Shown here piece by piece: positions 32,448 to 42,231 of a stretch of 64,000 nt of DNA (its first letter is position 1; each line of letters starts with the position of its first letter). Source of the stretch: Paenibacillus faecalis (GTDB lineage: Bacteria > Bacillota > Bacilli > Paenibacillales > Paenibacillaceae); the NCBI RefSeq assembly GCF_900289175.1, contig NZ_LT985747.1:112506-176505 (forward strand), given 5' to 3'. Below the pieces are notes generated by a model. The model was not told where the DNA came from. It saw nothing but the letters and a program-made list of their open reading frames with translations, and ran no database searches. A program made the position numbers and the translations under genes.

Positions 32448-33377
32448 TTATTTACTGAACGCTTCAGTCAAAACCGGAACGATTTGGGATTTACGGGATA
32501 CGACACCCTTCAACAAAGCTTGGTTGTTGTTCAGCGATACTTGATAACCCTTCTCTACAGCACCGGATTTCTCGCCTAGAGCAAGCGCAATGGAATCATT
32601 GTTCAGAATGTCTGTAACAACGAAAACAAAGAGATCCAGTTTCTTCTCAGCAATGACTGCAGAGATCGCATTCTCTAGTTCTGACTGACGGGAAAGAACA
32701 TCATTTGTATCAACCGCATTAACTTGTGCGATTACTACTTTAGCATCACCCATTTGGAATTCCTTGGCATCCAGGGAAATAAGCTCTTCTATACTCTTAT
32801 CGCTCAAATCTGCTCCAGCTTTCAGCATTTCCAACCCGTACACATTCGCATCAACACCTGCAATTTCAGCCAATTCACGAGCTGCAGCCACATCTTCTTC
32901 TGTGCAAGTAGGAGATTTAAAGAGCAAAGAGTCGGAAATAATCGCGGACAGCATAAGACCAGCGATTTCTTTACGGATAGATACGCCTTTTTCTTTGTAT
33001 ATCTTGTTCAAGATCGTTGCCGTACATCCAACCGGCTCAGCGCGGTAATATAACGGATGGCTTGTCTCAAAATTAGCAATACGATGGTGGTCAATAACTT
33101 CGATAACACGTACTTGATCGATGTCGTTTGCGCTTTGCTGACGCTCATTATGATCAACAAGAATAACGTCCTTTGCTTCGCCAGCGACCGTCTCAACCAA
33201 ACGCGGAGCTTCTACCTTGAAATAATCAAGTGCGTATTGAGTTTCCCCGCTCACATCCCCCAGGCGAACAGCTTCTGCCTTGACCCCGAGCTCTTTCTTC
33301 AGCTCGGCATATGCTATAGCCGAACAAATGGTATCCGTATCCGGATTTTTGTGTCCAAAGATCAAAATATTCTCCAT
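32448..33377 (-). CDS. ppaC: Manganese-dependent inorganic pyrophosphatase (DHH family)
   Basis: A 309-residue family II pyrophosphatase that hydrolyses PPi in the cytosol. Metal ligands are visible: [23 protein letters not shown] and the DHH motif [10 protein letters not shown]. The C-terminal substrate Arg/Lys is in [20 protein letters not shown] is 9 nt from ATG 33377 ([10 protein letters not shown]) but only 3 nt from the ATG at 33383, so I use 33377. Length is normal. It is monocistronic. Confidence 0.95.
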   Translation of the reverse strand: MENILIFGHKNPDTDTICSAIAYAELKKELGVKAEAVRLGDVSGETQYALDYFKVEAPRLVETVAGEAKDVILVDHNERQQSANDIDQVRVIEVIDHHRIANFETSHPLYYRAEPVGCTATILNKIYKEKGVSIRKEIAGLMLSAIISDSLLFKSPTCTEEDVAAARELAEIAGVDANVYGLEMLKAGADLSDKSIEELISLDAKEFQMGDAKVVIAQVNAVDTNDVLSRQSELENAISAVIAEKKLDLFVFVVTDILNNDSIALALGEKSGAVEKGYQVSLNNNQALLKGVVSRKSQIVPVLTEAFSK

Positions 33378-33501
33378 AATCATTGCCCTCCGTTAATTGT
33401 TATCATCATTCAAGAGTAATTTTCTGATGTCATACTACTATCTGATTATATCGCTTATTACTTCATTTTCAAATTGTTTTCACCGATTTTCACAACTACA
33501 T

Positions 33502-34533
33502 TCAAACAAGAACGATTTCCGGTTCGGGTACAAATCCAAATTGCTTGTGTATAGCCTCGGTTATCATATCTATCAAATATAATACATCAGATGCTTTAGC
33601 ATGGTTTTGGTTCAATATCATATTCCCATGATGTGGTGATATGATGGCACCGCCATACTCGGTCCCCTTCAAATTGAGCTGATCGACCAGCGAACCGGTG
33701 GCTACGCCATAATCATAATTATTTTTAAACACAGAACCGCATGAAGGATAGTCAAAATGACGTTTACTAGTCCGATATTTAATGATATCAAGCATGGATT
33801 GCGGAGTTGGAATCCCTTTACCGGCAAGTGCATGAGCTTCTCCAAGGAAAAAAGAGAAGAAGTGAGGAAGCGATGACGGATGGTTTCCACGTTCTTTCCA
33901 AGCGGTCACTAAACTTGAAACATATTCAATCTGCTCCTCGGAGTGAATTGGAATGTTCAGATCAGCACCGACAATCAGCCATGGATGATGTTGAAATATG
34001 GACTGCTTGTATGCAAATTTACATTCTGCGGAAGGAATAGATTGAACCGATTTCGTCTTGGAAGATAGATCAATATAATAAACAGTATCGATAATATCGC
34101 AAATTTCGCGTTGATTATATTTTGCATTCATGTAAATGCCTGCTCCAAGGCAGCCTGGCAGCAAAAATGTAAAATCTAATATATCGGTATTACCGCTTAG
34201 TCCCAACAATGAAAGCAGGGACATCGGCGTTCCCGCAGAAACAAACCACCGATCTCCTTTTACTTTGAATTCGGTAAATTTTTTAAGAGAAATAAAAACG
34301 GTTTCCGGGTTCGGCTGATCGGGAAATAAAATATTCGAACCCATGCCAAAGGTATACCAGGCTAATCCCTTCTTCTCGCAATCTTGATATAACTCGACCA
34401 GATCCTCTGCCGTTTCTGGCAGCGCCACATAATTAGCCGCTCCTCCAATACTATACGTAGAGAAGCTCGACAGCGGTATATTTCTCAAGCATAGCCGATC
34501 AACAGCGGATGTATGTAAATTCATCGATGTCAT
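33502..34533 (-). CDS. MurB-like UDP-N-acetylenolpyruvoylglucosamine reductase, divergent
   Basis: A 343-residue FAD enzyme of the MurB fold. The FAD domain shows FSTYSIGGAANYVALP and GMGSNILF. LPGCLGAGIYMNAKYN replaces the usual IPGSVGGA. The catalytic Ser is in SCGSVFKNN and the Glu in VPEPEIVLV. In classic MurB an Arg follows Tyr in YRxSxF; here it is FAYKQSIF. That Lys-for-Arg change and the CxG-for-SxG loop suggest a paralogue rather than the main MurB. Classic MurB reduces enolpyruvyl-UDP-GlcNAc to UDP-MurNAc. GAGGAGTGAC precedes ATG 34533. Confidence 0.8.
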   Translation of the reverse strand: MTSMNLHTSAVDRLCLRNIPLSSFSTYSIGGAANYVALPETAEDLVELYQDCEKKGLAWYTFGMGSNILFPDQPNPETVFISLKKFTEFKVKGDRWFVSAGTPMSLLSLLGLSGNTDILDFTFLLPGCLGAGIYMNAKYNQREICDIIDTVYYIDLSSKTKSVQSIPSAECKFAYKQSIFQHHPWLIVGADLNIPIHSEEQIEYVSSLVTAWKERGNHPSSLPHFFSFFLGEAHALAGKGIPTPQSMLDIIKYRTSKRHFDYPSCGSVFKNNYDYGVATGSLVDQLNLKGTEYGGAIISPHHGNMILNQNHAKASDVLYLIDMITEAIHKQFGFVPEPEIVLV

Positions 34534-34663
34534 GTCACTCCTCTAGAAATAATCGTCATTATATAACAGGGGTATTCACGATATACTGTATACGTTCATA
34601 ATTATGATGGAATCCCTTGACCCATGTCAATTCATTCTCGGTACGAATTCCTTTAACAGAGTA

Positions 34664-34709
34664 ACAGTCCCTTGTAATGAGCAGTAAAACACTGCTCCCA
34701 AGGGACTGT
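34664..34709 (-). terminator. Perfect hairpin after the sigma-factor gene
   Basis: ACAGTCCCTTG pairs with CAAGGGACTGT around an inner GAGCAGT/ACTGCTC stem. There is no clear U-tract, so termination is likely but not certain. Confidence 0.55.
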
Positions 34710-34740
34710 AATGATATCGTGCTTGAGCAAATAACAAAAC

Positions 34741-35691
34741 CTATTCCAGAAAATCCTTGAGGCGTTTGCTTCGGCTCGGATGTCTTAATTTACGAAGTGC
34801 CTTGGCTTCAATCTGACGAATCCGCTCACGGGTCACTCCAAATACCTGGCCTACTTCCTCCAGCGTTCGCGTTCTGCCGTCTTCAAGACCAAAACGAAGG
34901 CGGAGCACATTCTCCTCCCGTTCCGTCAATGTATCAAGCACTTCTTCGAGCTGTTCCTTTAACAATTCGAAAGCAGCTGCATCTGCCGGAGCAAGGGCAT
35001 CATGATCCTCTATAAAATCGCCCAGATTTGAATCGCTCTCTTCCCCTACCGGAGTTTCAAGAGAAACCGGTTCTTGTGACACTTTTTGAATTTCACGAAC
35101 TTTTTCCGGGGTGATATCCATCTCTTTCGCGATTTCCTCCGGAGTCGGTTCACGCCCCAGATCCTGAAGAAGCTGACGTGAAATTCTTACAAGCTTATTA
35201 ATGGTCTCCACCATATGAACGGGTATACGAATCGTTCTCGCCTGATCGGCTATCGAACGAGTAATGGCTTGACGAATCCACCAAGTGGCATAGGTGCTGA
35301 ATTTAAAACCTTTGGAATAATCAAACTTCTCAACAGCTTTGATCAATCCCATATTGCCTTCTTGGATAAGATCAAGGAACTGCATCCCGCGTCCCGCATA
35401 TCGTCTTGCGATACTGACAACCAGACGAAGATTCGCTTCAGCCAACCGGCGTTTAGCTTCTTCATCCCCATTATTGATTCTCTTGGCCAATTCCACTTCC
35501 TCATCGGCAGTAAGAAGCGGAACACGCCCAATCTCTTTCAAGTACATCCGTACTGGATCGCTGATCTTTATGCCTGGAGGAAGTGTAAGGTCATCATGTA
35601 CCGAAAAATCCTCGGTTGGAGAGCTTGCTGTTTTTTCCGGTTCGACAGCCTCACGTTCCATTGCGAATTCCGTACCGTGACGGTTTTCCAT
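34741..35691 (-). CDS. rpoD: Primary-type sigma factor (SigA/RpoD paralogue) lacking region 1.1
   Basis: A 316-residue sigma-70. Region 1.2 begins at [14 protein letters not shown]; region 2 holds [17 protein letters not shown] and [20 protein letters not shown]; region 3 [13 protein letters not shown]; region 4.2 [20 protein letters not shown]. The region 2 and 4 DNA-contact helices are SigA-like, so it should read -10/-35 promoters. B. subtilis SigA has about 371 residues. Here the roughly 60-residue region 1.1 is replaced by a short acidic tail ([18 protein letters not shown]). It is not next to dnaG, the usual home of sigA, so it is probably a second copy. GGGGGGCATAGA before ATG 35691. 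Confidence 0.9.
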   Translation of the reverse strand: MENRHGTEFAMEREAVEPEKTASSPTEDFSVHDDLTLPPGIKISDPVRMYLKEIGRVPLLTADEEVELAKRINNGDEEAKRRLAEANLRLVVSIARRYAGRGMQFLDLIQEGNMGLIKAVEKFDYSKGFKFSTYATWWIRQAITRSIADQARTIRIPVHMVETINKLVRISRQLLQDLGREPTPEEIAKEMDITPEKVREIQKVSQEPVSLETPVGEESDSNLGDFIEDHDALAPADAAAFELLKEQLEEVLDTLTEREENVLRLRFGLEDGRTRTLEEVGQVFGVTRERIRQIEAKALRKLRHPSRSKRLKDFLE

Positions 35692-35856
35692 TCTATGCCC
35701 CCCTGTTGACAGTTCTGATATTTTGTGCTAATCTTATGATAGATTATTGTGACTAGAAGACAATAAATGTTTATCCCTTATTCTATCATATTACTACTAT
35801 TTTTTCAACCTTTCATTCTCATAACAAAAAATGGCTCTACTCTATATTTTAGACAC

Positions 35857-35886
35857 AACCGATCTCCAAGGAGATCGGTTTTTTGT
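35857..35886. terminator. Hairpin between the hybrid kinase and sigma-factor genes
   Basis: AACCGATCTCC/GGAGATCGGTT perfect stem with a 2-nt loop. The T-run is on the plus strand, although the gene it follows lies on the minus strand. Confidence 0.6.
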
Positions 35887-35928
35887 TGTTTCCATATCAT
35901 CCTTAACCATCTTTCAGGTTCTTCGAAT

Positions 35929-38253
35929 CTATGAAAGAGTATAACGTTTTCCGAAAAAACGGTCAATAATTTCTGAAATCATCGTACTTTTAATCGGCTT
36001 ACTGATATAATCATCCATTCCTGCAGCTAAACAATTTTCCCGATCTCCCTTAAGCGCATTAGCTGTGACAGCAACAATAACAGGGGTTTGACCAGGGTGA
36101 AATGTTTCTTTAATCACTCTGGCTGCTTCTATTCCATTCATTTCTGGCATTTGAATATCCATGAAGATCATATCATAATGTTCAAGCTGTGCTTTTTGCA
36201 GCACTTCTCTTCCGTTAAACGCAATATCAACATCATGTCCCTGTTTCTCCAGCATTTTTTTAATAACGAGCTGATTCGTTTCATTATCTTCGGCGACCAA
36301 AATGTGGAGATTTCTATTGTCGGTTAAAGATGGATAATTGTTATATTCAACTTCATTCTCCTCTAATAACTCCGTCTCCCCGCGCTCAAATAAAGCAGTA
36401 AACTTAAACGTTGCACCAGGTGCTGCGCTTGGCTCCAACCAGATACGTCCATTCATCATCTCTACCAGCTTCTGGCTGATAGCTAGTCCAAGTCCAGTTC
36501 CCTCATGCTTTCGGGTCATAAAGTGATCCAATTGATAGAATGGCTGAAATAAATAGTGAGCTTGATCCTCCGGAATTCCGATCCCCGTATCCTGAACTGT
36601 AAACTCCAGCTTCACACAAGGTTCGATCGATTCGATGAACTGTATATTTACGTTCACCCCACCTTCAAACGTAAACTTCAATGCATTGCCGATCAGATTA
36701 ATCAATACCTGCTTGAGCCGCTCAGCATCCCCGATCAATACATGTGGAACGTCGGGCGCGACTGTACATACAATATCCAATTTTTTTTCGTTTACCTGCA
36801 GAGTAAACAAATCAATCGTTTCCGAGATTACATCCCGCAAACGAAACGGCTCATAAACCATCGTCGTCTTGCCTGATTCGATTTTTGAAAAATCCAAAAT
36901 ATCATTTATTATGTTCAGCAGTGATTCTCCACTCTTTCGAATAATACGAACATACTCCTTCTGTTCCTCGTCCAGTCTAGTAGATTCCATTAGAAGATCA
37001 GTCATCCCTATAACCCCGTTCATCGGCGTTCTGATCTCATGACTCATCATCGCAAGAAAGGCACTCTTAGCACGATTCGTGCTTTCCGCAGCTTCTTTGG
37101 CAATTAACAGCTTCTTCTGTTCTGTAATATCCTTAACGATTACATAAAACCCTACGTTCTTTTGATTAATGATGATTGGTGCAATGGTAGTTAATACTTC
37201 AATCAAATGACCATCCCGATGTTTAAAACAGTCAATACGATGATCAATCGAGGCATCATTTATAGAATCTTTCAATATCTTACCGAGGTTAACGACATTT
37301 ACAAACCGGGTCAGACTCATCCCGGCCATCTCCTGAATGCTATAGCCTGTAAGTTTCTCAGCCATCATATTCCCGTGAATAATGTTTCCGTTCAGATCAA
37401 GTGAAATAACAGCATCATGATTATATTTTTTGAGCGAGGTATAACGTTCAATTGTCTCTTGTAACTTATGCTCCATCTCTACTCTTTCGGTAATATCCTG
37501 AATTGTTCCGGTTATTTTTATCGGTTTACGGCCATCGTATGAAGTGATACCTCTAATCTGCAAATATTGCACCGTTCCATCTTCATGAACAAGCCGGTAT
37601 TCATAATTAAGAGATTTTCCTTTCAATGCTTGACGAAGCGATTTTTTAAAATCCAGGCGATCACTTTCCCCGACAAAATCTAAAATATGAAATGCCGACA
37701 GATTTAGACTATCCTTTTCCAGCTTACAAATGCGATAAACTTGCTCTGACAACGTAATTCTCTTATTCCGAATATCCCATTCCCAGCTGCCAATGGCCGC
37801 AATACGTTCGATTTTATTCAAAACATGATCTGAGATCAGTTTATACAACCCTTCGCTATTCAGAATCTTCTGCTGATCATTTCTTTTGTCCATAACATCG
37901 ACGACATAGCAAACGTTATAAAGAGGTTGCCCCGACTGATCGCGGACCAATGAAACATGATTTGAAGTATAAAGAACCGTACCGTCTTTTCTAATGAATC
38001 GTAGTTCAACGGCTTCATTGTCACCACTATAATTTATAAATTGAGCTATGCTCTTCATAAGAGCAATATCTTGCGGATGCAATATATGATCAAAAGAAAG
38101 TTCTTTCAATTCCGATTCTGAATATCCTAGTAATCGACTTAAGGACGGATTAACCTTCAACCAAGTCCCATCACAAGAAATGATAGCCATGCCAATGGGA
38201 ACTTGTTCAAATAAATGCTCATAGATCTTGTAATGGTTACAATCACCGTGCAT
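35929..38253 (-). CDS. Hybrid histidine kinase: PAS-PAS-PAS-HisKA-HATPase-receiver
   Basis: A 774-residue soluble protein with no membrane helices. Three PAS domains (about 8-130, 145-255, 265-380) show AIISCDGTWLKVNPSLSRLL, YRLVHEDGTVQYL and HDAVISLDLNGNIIHGN. HisKA shows the phospho-His in MMSHEIRTPMNGVIG (about 405-420). HATPase shows DTGIGIPED and HEGTGLGLAI. The C-terminal receiver has VAEDNETNQ, the acceptor Asp in MIFMDIQMPEMNG and DDYISKP. There is no output domain, so it must pass phosphate on or act through partners. GGAGGTCACTA before ATG 38253. The signal is unknown; cytosolic redox or metabolite sensing is typical of PAS arrays. Confidence 0.9.
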   Translation of the reverse strand: MHGDCNHYKIYEHLFEQVPIGMAIISCDGTWLKVNPSLSRLLGYSESELKELSFDHILHPQDIALMKSIAQFINYSGDNEAVELRFIRKDGTVLYTSNHVSLVRDQSGQPLYNVCYVVDVMDKRNDQQKILNSEGLYKLISDHVLNKIERIAAIGSWEWDIRNKRITLSEQVYRICKLEKDSLNLSAFHILDFVGESDRLDFKKSLRQALKGKSLNYEYRLVHEDGTVQYLQIRGITSYDGRKPIKITGTIQDITERVEMEHKLQETIERYTSLKKYNHDAVISLDLNGNIIHGNMMAEKLTGYSIQEMAGMSLTRFVNVVNLGKILKDSINDASIDHRIDCFKHRDGHLIEVLTTIAPIIINQKNVGFYVIVKDITEQKKLLIAKEAAESTNRAKSAFLAMMSHEIRTPMNGVIGMTDLLMESTRLDEEQKEYVRIIRKSGESLLNIINDILDFSKIESGKTTMVYEPFRLRDVISETIDLFTLQVNEKKLDIVCTVAPDVPHVLIGDAERLKQVLINLIGNALKFTFEGGVNVNIQFIESIEPCVKLEFTVQDTGIGIPEDQAHYLFQPFYQLDHFMTRKHEGTGLGLAISQKLVEMMNGRIWLEPSAAPGATFKFTALFERGETELLEENEVEYNNYPSLTDNRNLHILVAEDNETNQLVIKKMLEKQGHDVDIAFNGREVLQKAQLEHYDMIFMDIQMPEMNGIEAARVIKETFHPGQTPVIVAVTANALKGDRENCLAAGMDDYISKPIKSTMISEIIDRFFGKRYTLS

Positions 38254-38303
38254 TAGTGACCTCCGTTCCTTTTTTTTGGATTTTCATCTATTATACTCAT
38301 AAA

Positions 38304-39602
38304 TCATGAGATCTGCCCAATCAACTGCTTGGCTTCATCATTGAGCTTCTCCACATCAGGCCCGGTTACCGGCTGATCAGTAATATTATACTTCTCCTTT
38401 AAGCGAAGAATAGGCAGTACCCGTTCATTCAATACCTCTTCCGATATTCGCTTGCTTTTTACAGCCTGAATTAATGACTGAATGACCTCTTCCTCACGTT
38501 CATAATCATGGCCCACAAGAACAATATTCGTGCCTGCCAATACCGAACGGACAGCGGCCTCTCCGATTCCGATTTGACCAGTTTCTACAGCTCCCATCGT
38601 CATATCATCTGTTATGACAACCCTCTCAAATCCAAGCTGTTCTCGAAGCAAACCCGTTATAACAGGCTTGGAATACGAAGCCGGGGTATCGGGATCGATC
38701 TTGGACATTAACAGATGGGACACCATCACAACGTCAGTACCTTCATCAATCGCTTTCTTAAACGGAGCCAATTCCACTTCATTCAAACGCTCCATGCTGT
38801 GATTCACTACAGGCAGTCCGAAGTGGGAATCAACAGATGTATCACCATGGCCGGGAAAATGTTTTACCACCGGAACGACCCCCGTTTCCTGAATTCCTTT
38901 CATCGCAGCAATCCCCAGTTTACTTACCTGGTCAGCACTGCTGCCAAAGGAACGGTCTCCGATCACTGGGTTGTCCGGGTTGCTGTTCACATCAAGGACA
39001 GGTGAATAGACCATGTTTAAACCGAAACCAGCTGCCCGTTGTCCGATTTGACTGCCGAACTCCTGAGCTAACCCAGAATCATTGCTCTTGCCAACTTGAC
39101 CACTGGAAGGCAGTTTGACAAACGCTTCAGGCAAACGGGTAACCCTTCCTCCTTCTTCATCAATACTCATCCACAGCGGAATCGGATTGTCCTGGTTCGC
39201 CTTCTTCAAACTGTTAAAGAGCTGTACCGACTGATCTACACTTTCCATATTGTCCTTAAAAAAAACAAATCCACCCACATGATATGTATCCAGCATCTTG
39301 GAAGTGGCGTTGTCTATCGTTGTGCCTTCCATGCCGACAATAACCAGCTGTCCTACCTTTTCTTCCAGGCTGAGCTTGTCCAATTTCGCGAGTGCTGGAT
39401 CACTTGGCTTATTTTGTTCCGATTCATTGCCCTGCGGCTTTCCCTCTGTCTCCCCACTTGATCTATTCGAATGGTCGCTCTTTTCTGTTGCCGGCGGCTT
39501 CTGTGCTTCACCCTGACCTGTCTTCGAGCTAGCACTACATCCGATCATCCCTACTATTAACAGGCAGCATAAAACACTGACAAATATATAACGCTTCATC
39601 AT
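38304..39602 (-). CDS. nagZ: Beta-N-acetylhexosaminidase (NagZ, GH3), lipoprotein
   Basis: A 432-residue GH3 enzyme that removes GlcNAc from muropeptides in wall recycling. The lipobox VGMIGCSA (Cys22) anchors it outside the cell. Ser/Gly/Glu-rich linker to about residue 70. The catalytic core shows MSIDEEGGRVTR, the NagZ loop KHFPGHGDTSVDSH with Asp/His acid-base pair, and ITDDMTMGAV with the nucleophile Asp. The ATG overlaps the stop of the upstream small gene, so the two are coupled. A second ATG follows immediately. Confidence 0.93.
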   Translation of the reverse strand: MMKRYIFVSVLCCLLIVGMIGCSASSKTGQGEAQKPPATEKSDHSNRSSGETEGKPQGNESEQNKPSDPALAKLDKLSLEEKVGQLVIVGMEGTTIDNATSKMLDTYHVGGFVFFKDNMESVDQSVQLFNSLKKANQDNPIPLWMSIDEEGGRVTRLPEAFVKLPSSGQVGKSNDSGLAQEFGSQIGQRAAGFGLNMVYSPVLDVNSNPDNPVIGDRSFGSSADQVSKLGIAAMKGIQETGVVPVVKHFPGHGDTSVDSHFGLPVVNHSMERLNEVELAPFKKAIDEGTDVVMVSHLLMSKIDPDTPASYSKPVITGLLREQLGFERVVITDDMTMGAVETGQIGIGEAAVRSVLAGTNIVLVGHDYEREEEVIQSLIQAVKSKRISEEVLNERVLPILRLKEKYNITDQPVTGPDVEKLNDEAKQLIGQIS

Positions 39603-39823
39603 GCACCTTCCTTTTTGAATTTATTGAAAAGAAGAAAAAAACCGCAATCGCGTGCGGCAGCAATTTCTATTTGATCAGCCCGAGCTCTCTTGCCTGCTCT
39701 TTTCGTCAATATAAATTGTTCATTATCCCAAGCTTCATCTTCCTCTTCCAGACCAAACATAACTATAATATCATCCCATACCTTCTTCTTCATCGCCTCA
39801 GATTGACTAATAATGATCTTCAT
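39599..39823 (-). CDS. Hypothetical protein (74 aa) upstream of nagZ
   Basis: A small protein beginning MKIIISQSEAMKKKVWDD, with IIVMFGLEEEDEAWDNEQF and a Lys/Arg-rich end. Not recognised. AGAGGTTTCGTGT before ATG 39823 supports that start; the longer frame from TTG 39850 has none. It overlaps nagZ by 4 nt, so they share translation. Confidence 0.68.
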   Translation of the reverse strand: MKIIISQSEAMKKKVWDDIIVMFGLEEEDEAWDNEQFILTKRAGKRARADQIEIAAARDCGFFLLFNKFKKEGA

Positions 39824-39980
39824 ACACGAAACCTCTGCGGATGAATACAACCAATCTTTATTGTTGCCATTCCCATCGCCTCCTAATACTTATACAACCG
39901 TTATTATACGACAAGAAACATAATTCTCATTCCAGTTATTTACCCTTTATAAAAATTCCCTTTCGAAAATATTGAATTCG

Positions 39981-40012
39981 AAAAACAGCCTGAGACTAAT
40001 TTCAGGCTGTTT
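39981..40012 (-). terminator. Terminator of the DegV-family gene
   Basis: AAACAGCCTGA/TTCAGGCTGTTT stem; five Ts follow on the minus strand. Confidence 0.85.
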
Positions 40013-40025
40013 GCTTAAACGTTCG

Positions 40026-40874
40026 TTATGAATATGAAGGCTGGTTTTTAATCCAAGACATAGCAATAGTACCTTCACCTGTATGGACACCCACAACGGG
40101 AATAAACGTCATAACCTCTGTTTTAAGGGACGGATGTAAGCCGCTCAATTCTTTTTCAATTTCCTTGGCTTCTTCCTCATTGTTCGCATGCATAATACAT
40201 ACCTTTTTAATTTTCTGAATATCATTTTTAAGACTTTCTATCATTTTCTGTCTAGCCTTTTTAAACGTCCGGATTTTCTCTTCGACTACCACTTTACCTT
40301 CCTCAAAACGAAGCAATAAATGAATACGAAGAAGATTACTCAAAATCAGTTGAGTTCCTGACACTCGTCCGCTGCTGTGCAGACGCTGTAAGCTTGCCGG
40401 AACAAGATAGAATGACGTATTTTGCACCATGTTCTCAATCTTTTCCTTGATCTCATAAATCGAGTGACCGAGTTTGTACCAGTTTATGCCCTCTTTCACC
40501 ATTTCACGCAATGGGTATGCGCCGAATCTGGAATCGATCCCTACTGCAGGAACTTCAGCGATTTCTGCTGCCTGCATGGACGTATTTAAAGTACCACTTA
40601 ACTCCGAAGAACAATGTATGGCAATAACATCATCATAATTTTGTTTTAAAAACTCATAAAGCTCGATAAATTCACCAATCGGTGGCTGTGAGCTACTGAC
40701 TTTCGATTCCTGGCGCATCTTCTCATAGAAATCTTCTGCCGATATATCTATATTCTCTTTATATGTCTCTTGTCCTAGAATAAGGCGCAAGGGTACGATA
40801 TATACATGATTTTCTTTGGCAAAGTCCGAGTCTATGGTACTGGTGCTGTCAGTAACCCATGCGATAGATCTCAT
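40026..40874 (-). CDS. DegV-family fatty-acid-binding protein
   Basis: About 282 residues. DegV signatures: AWVTDSTSTID, VYIVPLRLILG, KVSSSQPPIGEF, AIHCSSELSGT and VGVHTGEGTIAMSW at the C terminus. Family members (FakB) hold a fatty acid for phosphorylation by FakA; no fakA lies nearby. I use ATG 40874 (MRSIAWVTDS), the usual family start; ATG 40898 is possible. Neither has a strong ribosome site. Confidence 0.88.
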   Translation of the reverse strand: MRSIAWVTDSTSTIDSDFAKENHVYIVPLRLILGQETYKENIDISAEDFYEKMRQESKVSSSQPPIGEFIELYEFLKQNYDDVIAIHCSSELSGTLNTSMQAAEIAEVPAVGIDSRFGAYPLREMVKEGINWYKLGHSIYEIKEKIENMVQNTSFYLVPASLQRLHSSGRVSGTQLILSNLLRIHLLLRFEEGKVVVEEKIRTFKKARQKMIESLKNDIQKIKKVCIMHANNEEEAKEIEKELSGLHPSLKTEVMTFIPVVGVHTGEGTIAMSWIKNQPSYS

Positions 40875-41005
40875 CTTATGATCACGTCTCACTTTCATTT
40901 GCTATGGCAAGCGTTTTATATTGTTAATAAAAATAATATATCAATCTTAGCCCCCCATGCAAATGGAAGTAATTATCCAACCCTTGAAAACGATTGAATT
41001 ATATA

Positions 41006-41049
41006 AAAAATGAAGCTGTTTCAAGAACTTTAATAAGTTCGAAACTGCT
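41006..41049 (-). terminator. Terminator of the GIY-YIG gene
   Basis: GAACTT/AAGTTC inner stem within GCTGTTTC/GAAAC-GC; TTTTTT follows after a few bases on the minus strand. Confidence 0.65.
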
Positions 41050-41064
41050 CCATTTATATAAGCT

Positions 41065-41421
41065 TTATCCTCGCTTAATCGAATTATACCCGTGCTCACC
41101 ATAGGACTGCAATTTCATTATCCAATGCTCTTCCCTTTCGTTCACTGCATCCTTCAAATTATAGAACGGATCTTCACTTGGTTTAATCACCTCAAGAATT
41201 TCAAATTCAAAAGCATCTTCACCATAGTCGTTCCACTCTTGCTGCATTGTTTTGTTGTAGCTTGTACCCATTTGAAGTTCAAAACGTTTACCGTTCATTG
41301 TCTTCAAATTCGGTGTGCCGACTACTAGCGTCTTTCCGTTCTTGACATTCCTGATCGCATAAACACCTGGTTCTATCTTGATTTCCTTATACATTTGCTG
41401 TAATTCTTTTCTTCGATTCAT
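41065..41421 (-). CDS. GIY-YIG nuclease-family protein
   Basis: A 118-residue protein. GVYAIRNVKNGKTLVVGT aligns with the GIY...YIG core (as GVY...VVG). The catalytic-type Glu may be in NEREEHWI, with a conserved YN-type end (HGYNSIKRG). Stand-alone small GIY-YIG proteins are common in Bacillota; their nuclease role is unproven. GGGAGGAATTCAAGTC before ATG 41421. It follows the DUF2087 regulator gene by 28 nt and probably shares its promoter. Confidence 0.83.
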   Translation of the reverse strand: MNRRKELQQMYKEIKIEPGVYAIRNVKNGKTLVVGTPNLKTMNGKRFELQMGTSYNKTMQQEWNDYGEDAFEFEILEVIKPSEDPFYNLKDAVNEREEHWIMKLQSYGEHGYNSIKRG

Positions 41422-41449
41422 GACTTGAATTCCTCCCGATCTTCAACAA

Positions 41450-42205
41450 TTATGATACAAGCCAATACTTGCTGCCATCCGGTTCACGATCTAAAAATCC
41501 GTATTCGATCAAGAAACGCCGTAACGTAACATAATCGTCATATGCTCCTTTTAAAATTTCATTAACCTCCGACTCCGTATAGGTGATCCCTGGTTCAAAC
41601 CGGGTTGCTATTTCACGCAATACAACGTATCGTTGTTTTTCCTTCAATTTAAACGTTAACAACTTTCCATCCGTTCCTGCCGGAAACAGTTTGCTCAAGA
41701 TCGTCTCCCGCTCTTCTTCGGTCACATTATATCGGTCATCCACCATTCTGGCACTTTTATGCAACGGAACAAATGCAGGCGCGTGAGCATCTCTTTCTTT
41801 CAAAAGCTCCATGATCGTGAGAAAAACTTTAGCTTGACGCTCCTTCTCCTTCAGTGCAAACCGATGATTCCGAATCGTAGAAGCGCTCTTGATTCCTGTT
41901 TCCTCCTGTACCTCTGCATCGCTCTTCCCTTGATAAAATAGTCGAAGCAAACGACTCTGATGATCTGTGAGTCCAGTTAGTTTCTTGTCAAGACCAGTCA
42001 AATATGCAAAAACGGAACCATGTTCGCGTTCTACATGCAAAGATATATATCGCTTCGGCTCATAAAGGAGACCATCATCAGGGTAAATAACTCCCTTTTC
42101 GATCTCCCGGCCACATAATAGACAGACTAATCGATGATCCTCTTCAAAAAAACCTTGTTTTAATTCTTCTATCGTAGCATCCCAAAAACGTTCTTGAAGC
42201 TCCAT
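41450..42205 (-). CDS. DUF2087 regulator with LuxR-like helix-turn-helix
   Basis: A 251-residue protein. An N-terminal CLLCGREIEKG has a single Cys pair (CxxC). A LuxR/GerE-like HTH follows (LTDHQSRLLRLFYQGKSDAE, then VQEETGIKSASTIRNHR). The C-terminal half is DUF2087, ending DDYVTLRRFLIEYGFLDRE and SKYWLV. Start: ATG 42205 after AAGGGAGTGCGTCTA; the frame from 42229 is not preferred. A perfect 23-bp palindrome covers its promoter, so autorepression is likely. It is in an operon with the GIY-YIG gene. Confidence 0.83.
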   Translation of the reverse strand: MELQERFWDATIEELKQGFFEEDHRLVCLLCGREIEKGVIYPDDGLLYEPKRYISLHVEREHGSVFAYLTGLDKKLTGLTDHQSRLLRLFYQGKSDAEVQEETGIKSASTIRNHRFALKEKERQAKVFLTIMELLKERDAHAPAFVPLHKSARMVDDRYNVTEEERETILSKLFPAGTDGKLLTFKLKEKQRYVVLREIATRFEPGITYTESEVNEILKGAYDDYVTLRRFLIEYGFLDREPDGSKYWLVS

Positions 42206-42231
42206 TAGACGCACTCCCTTCTTGATCATTA

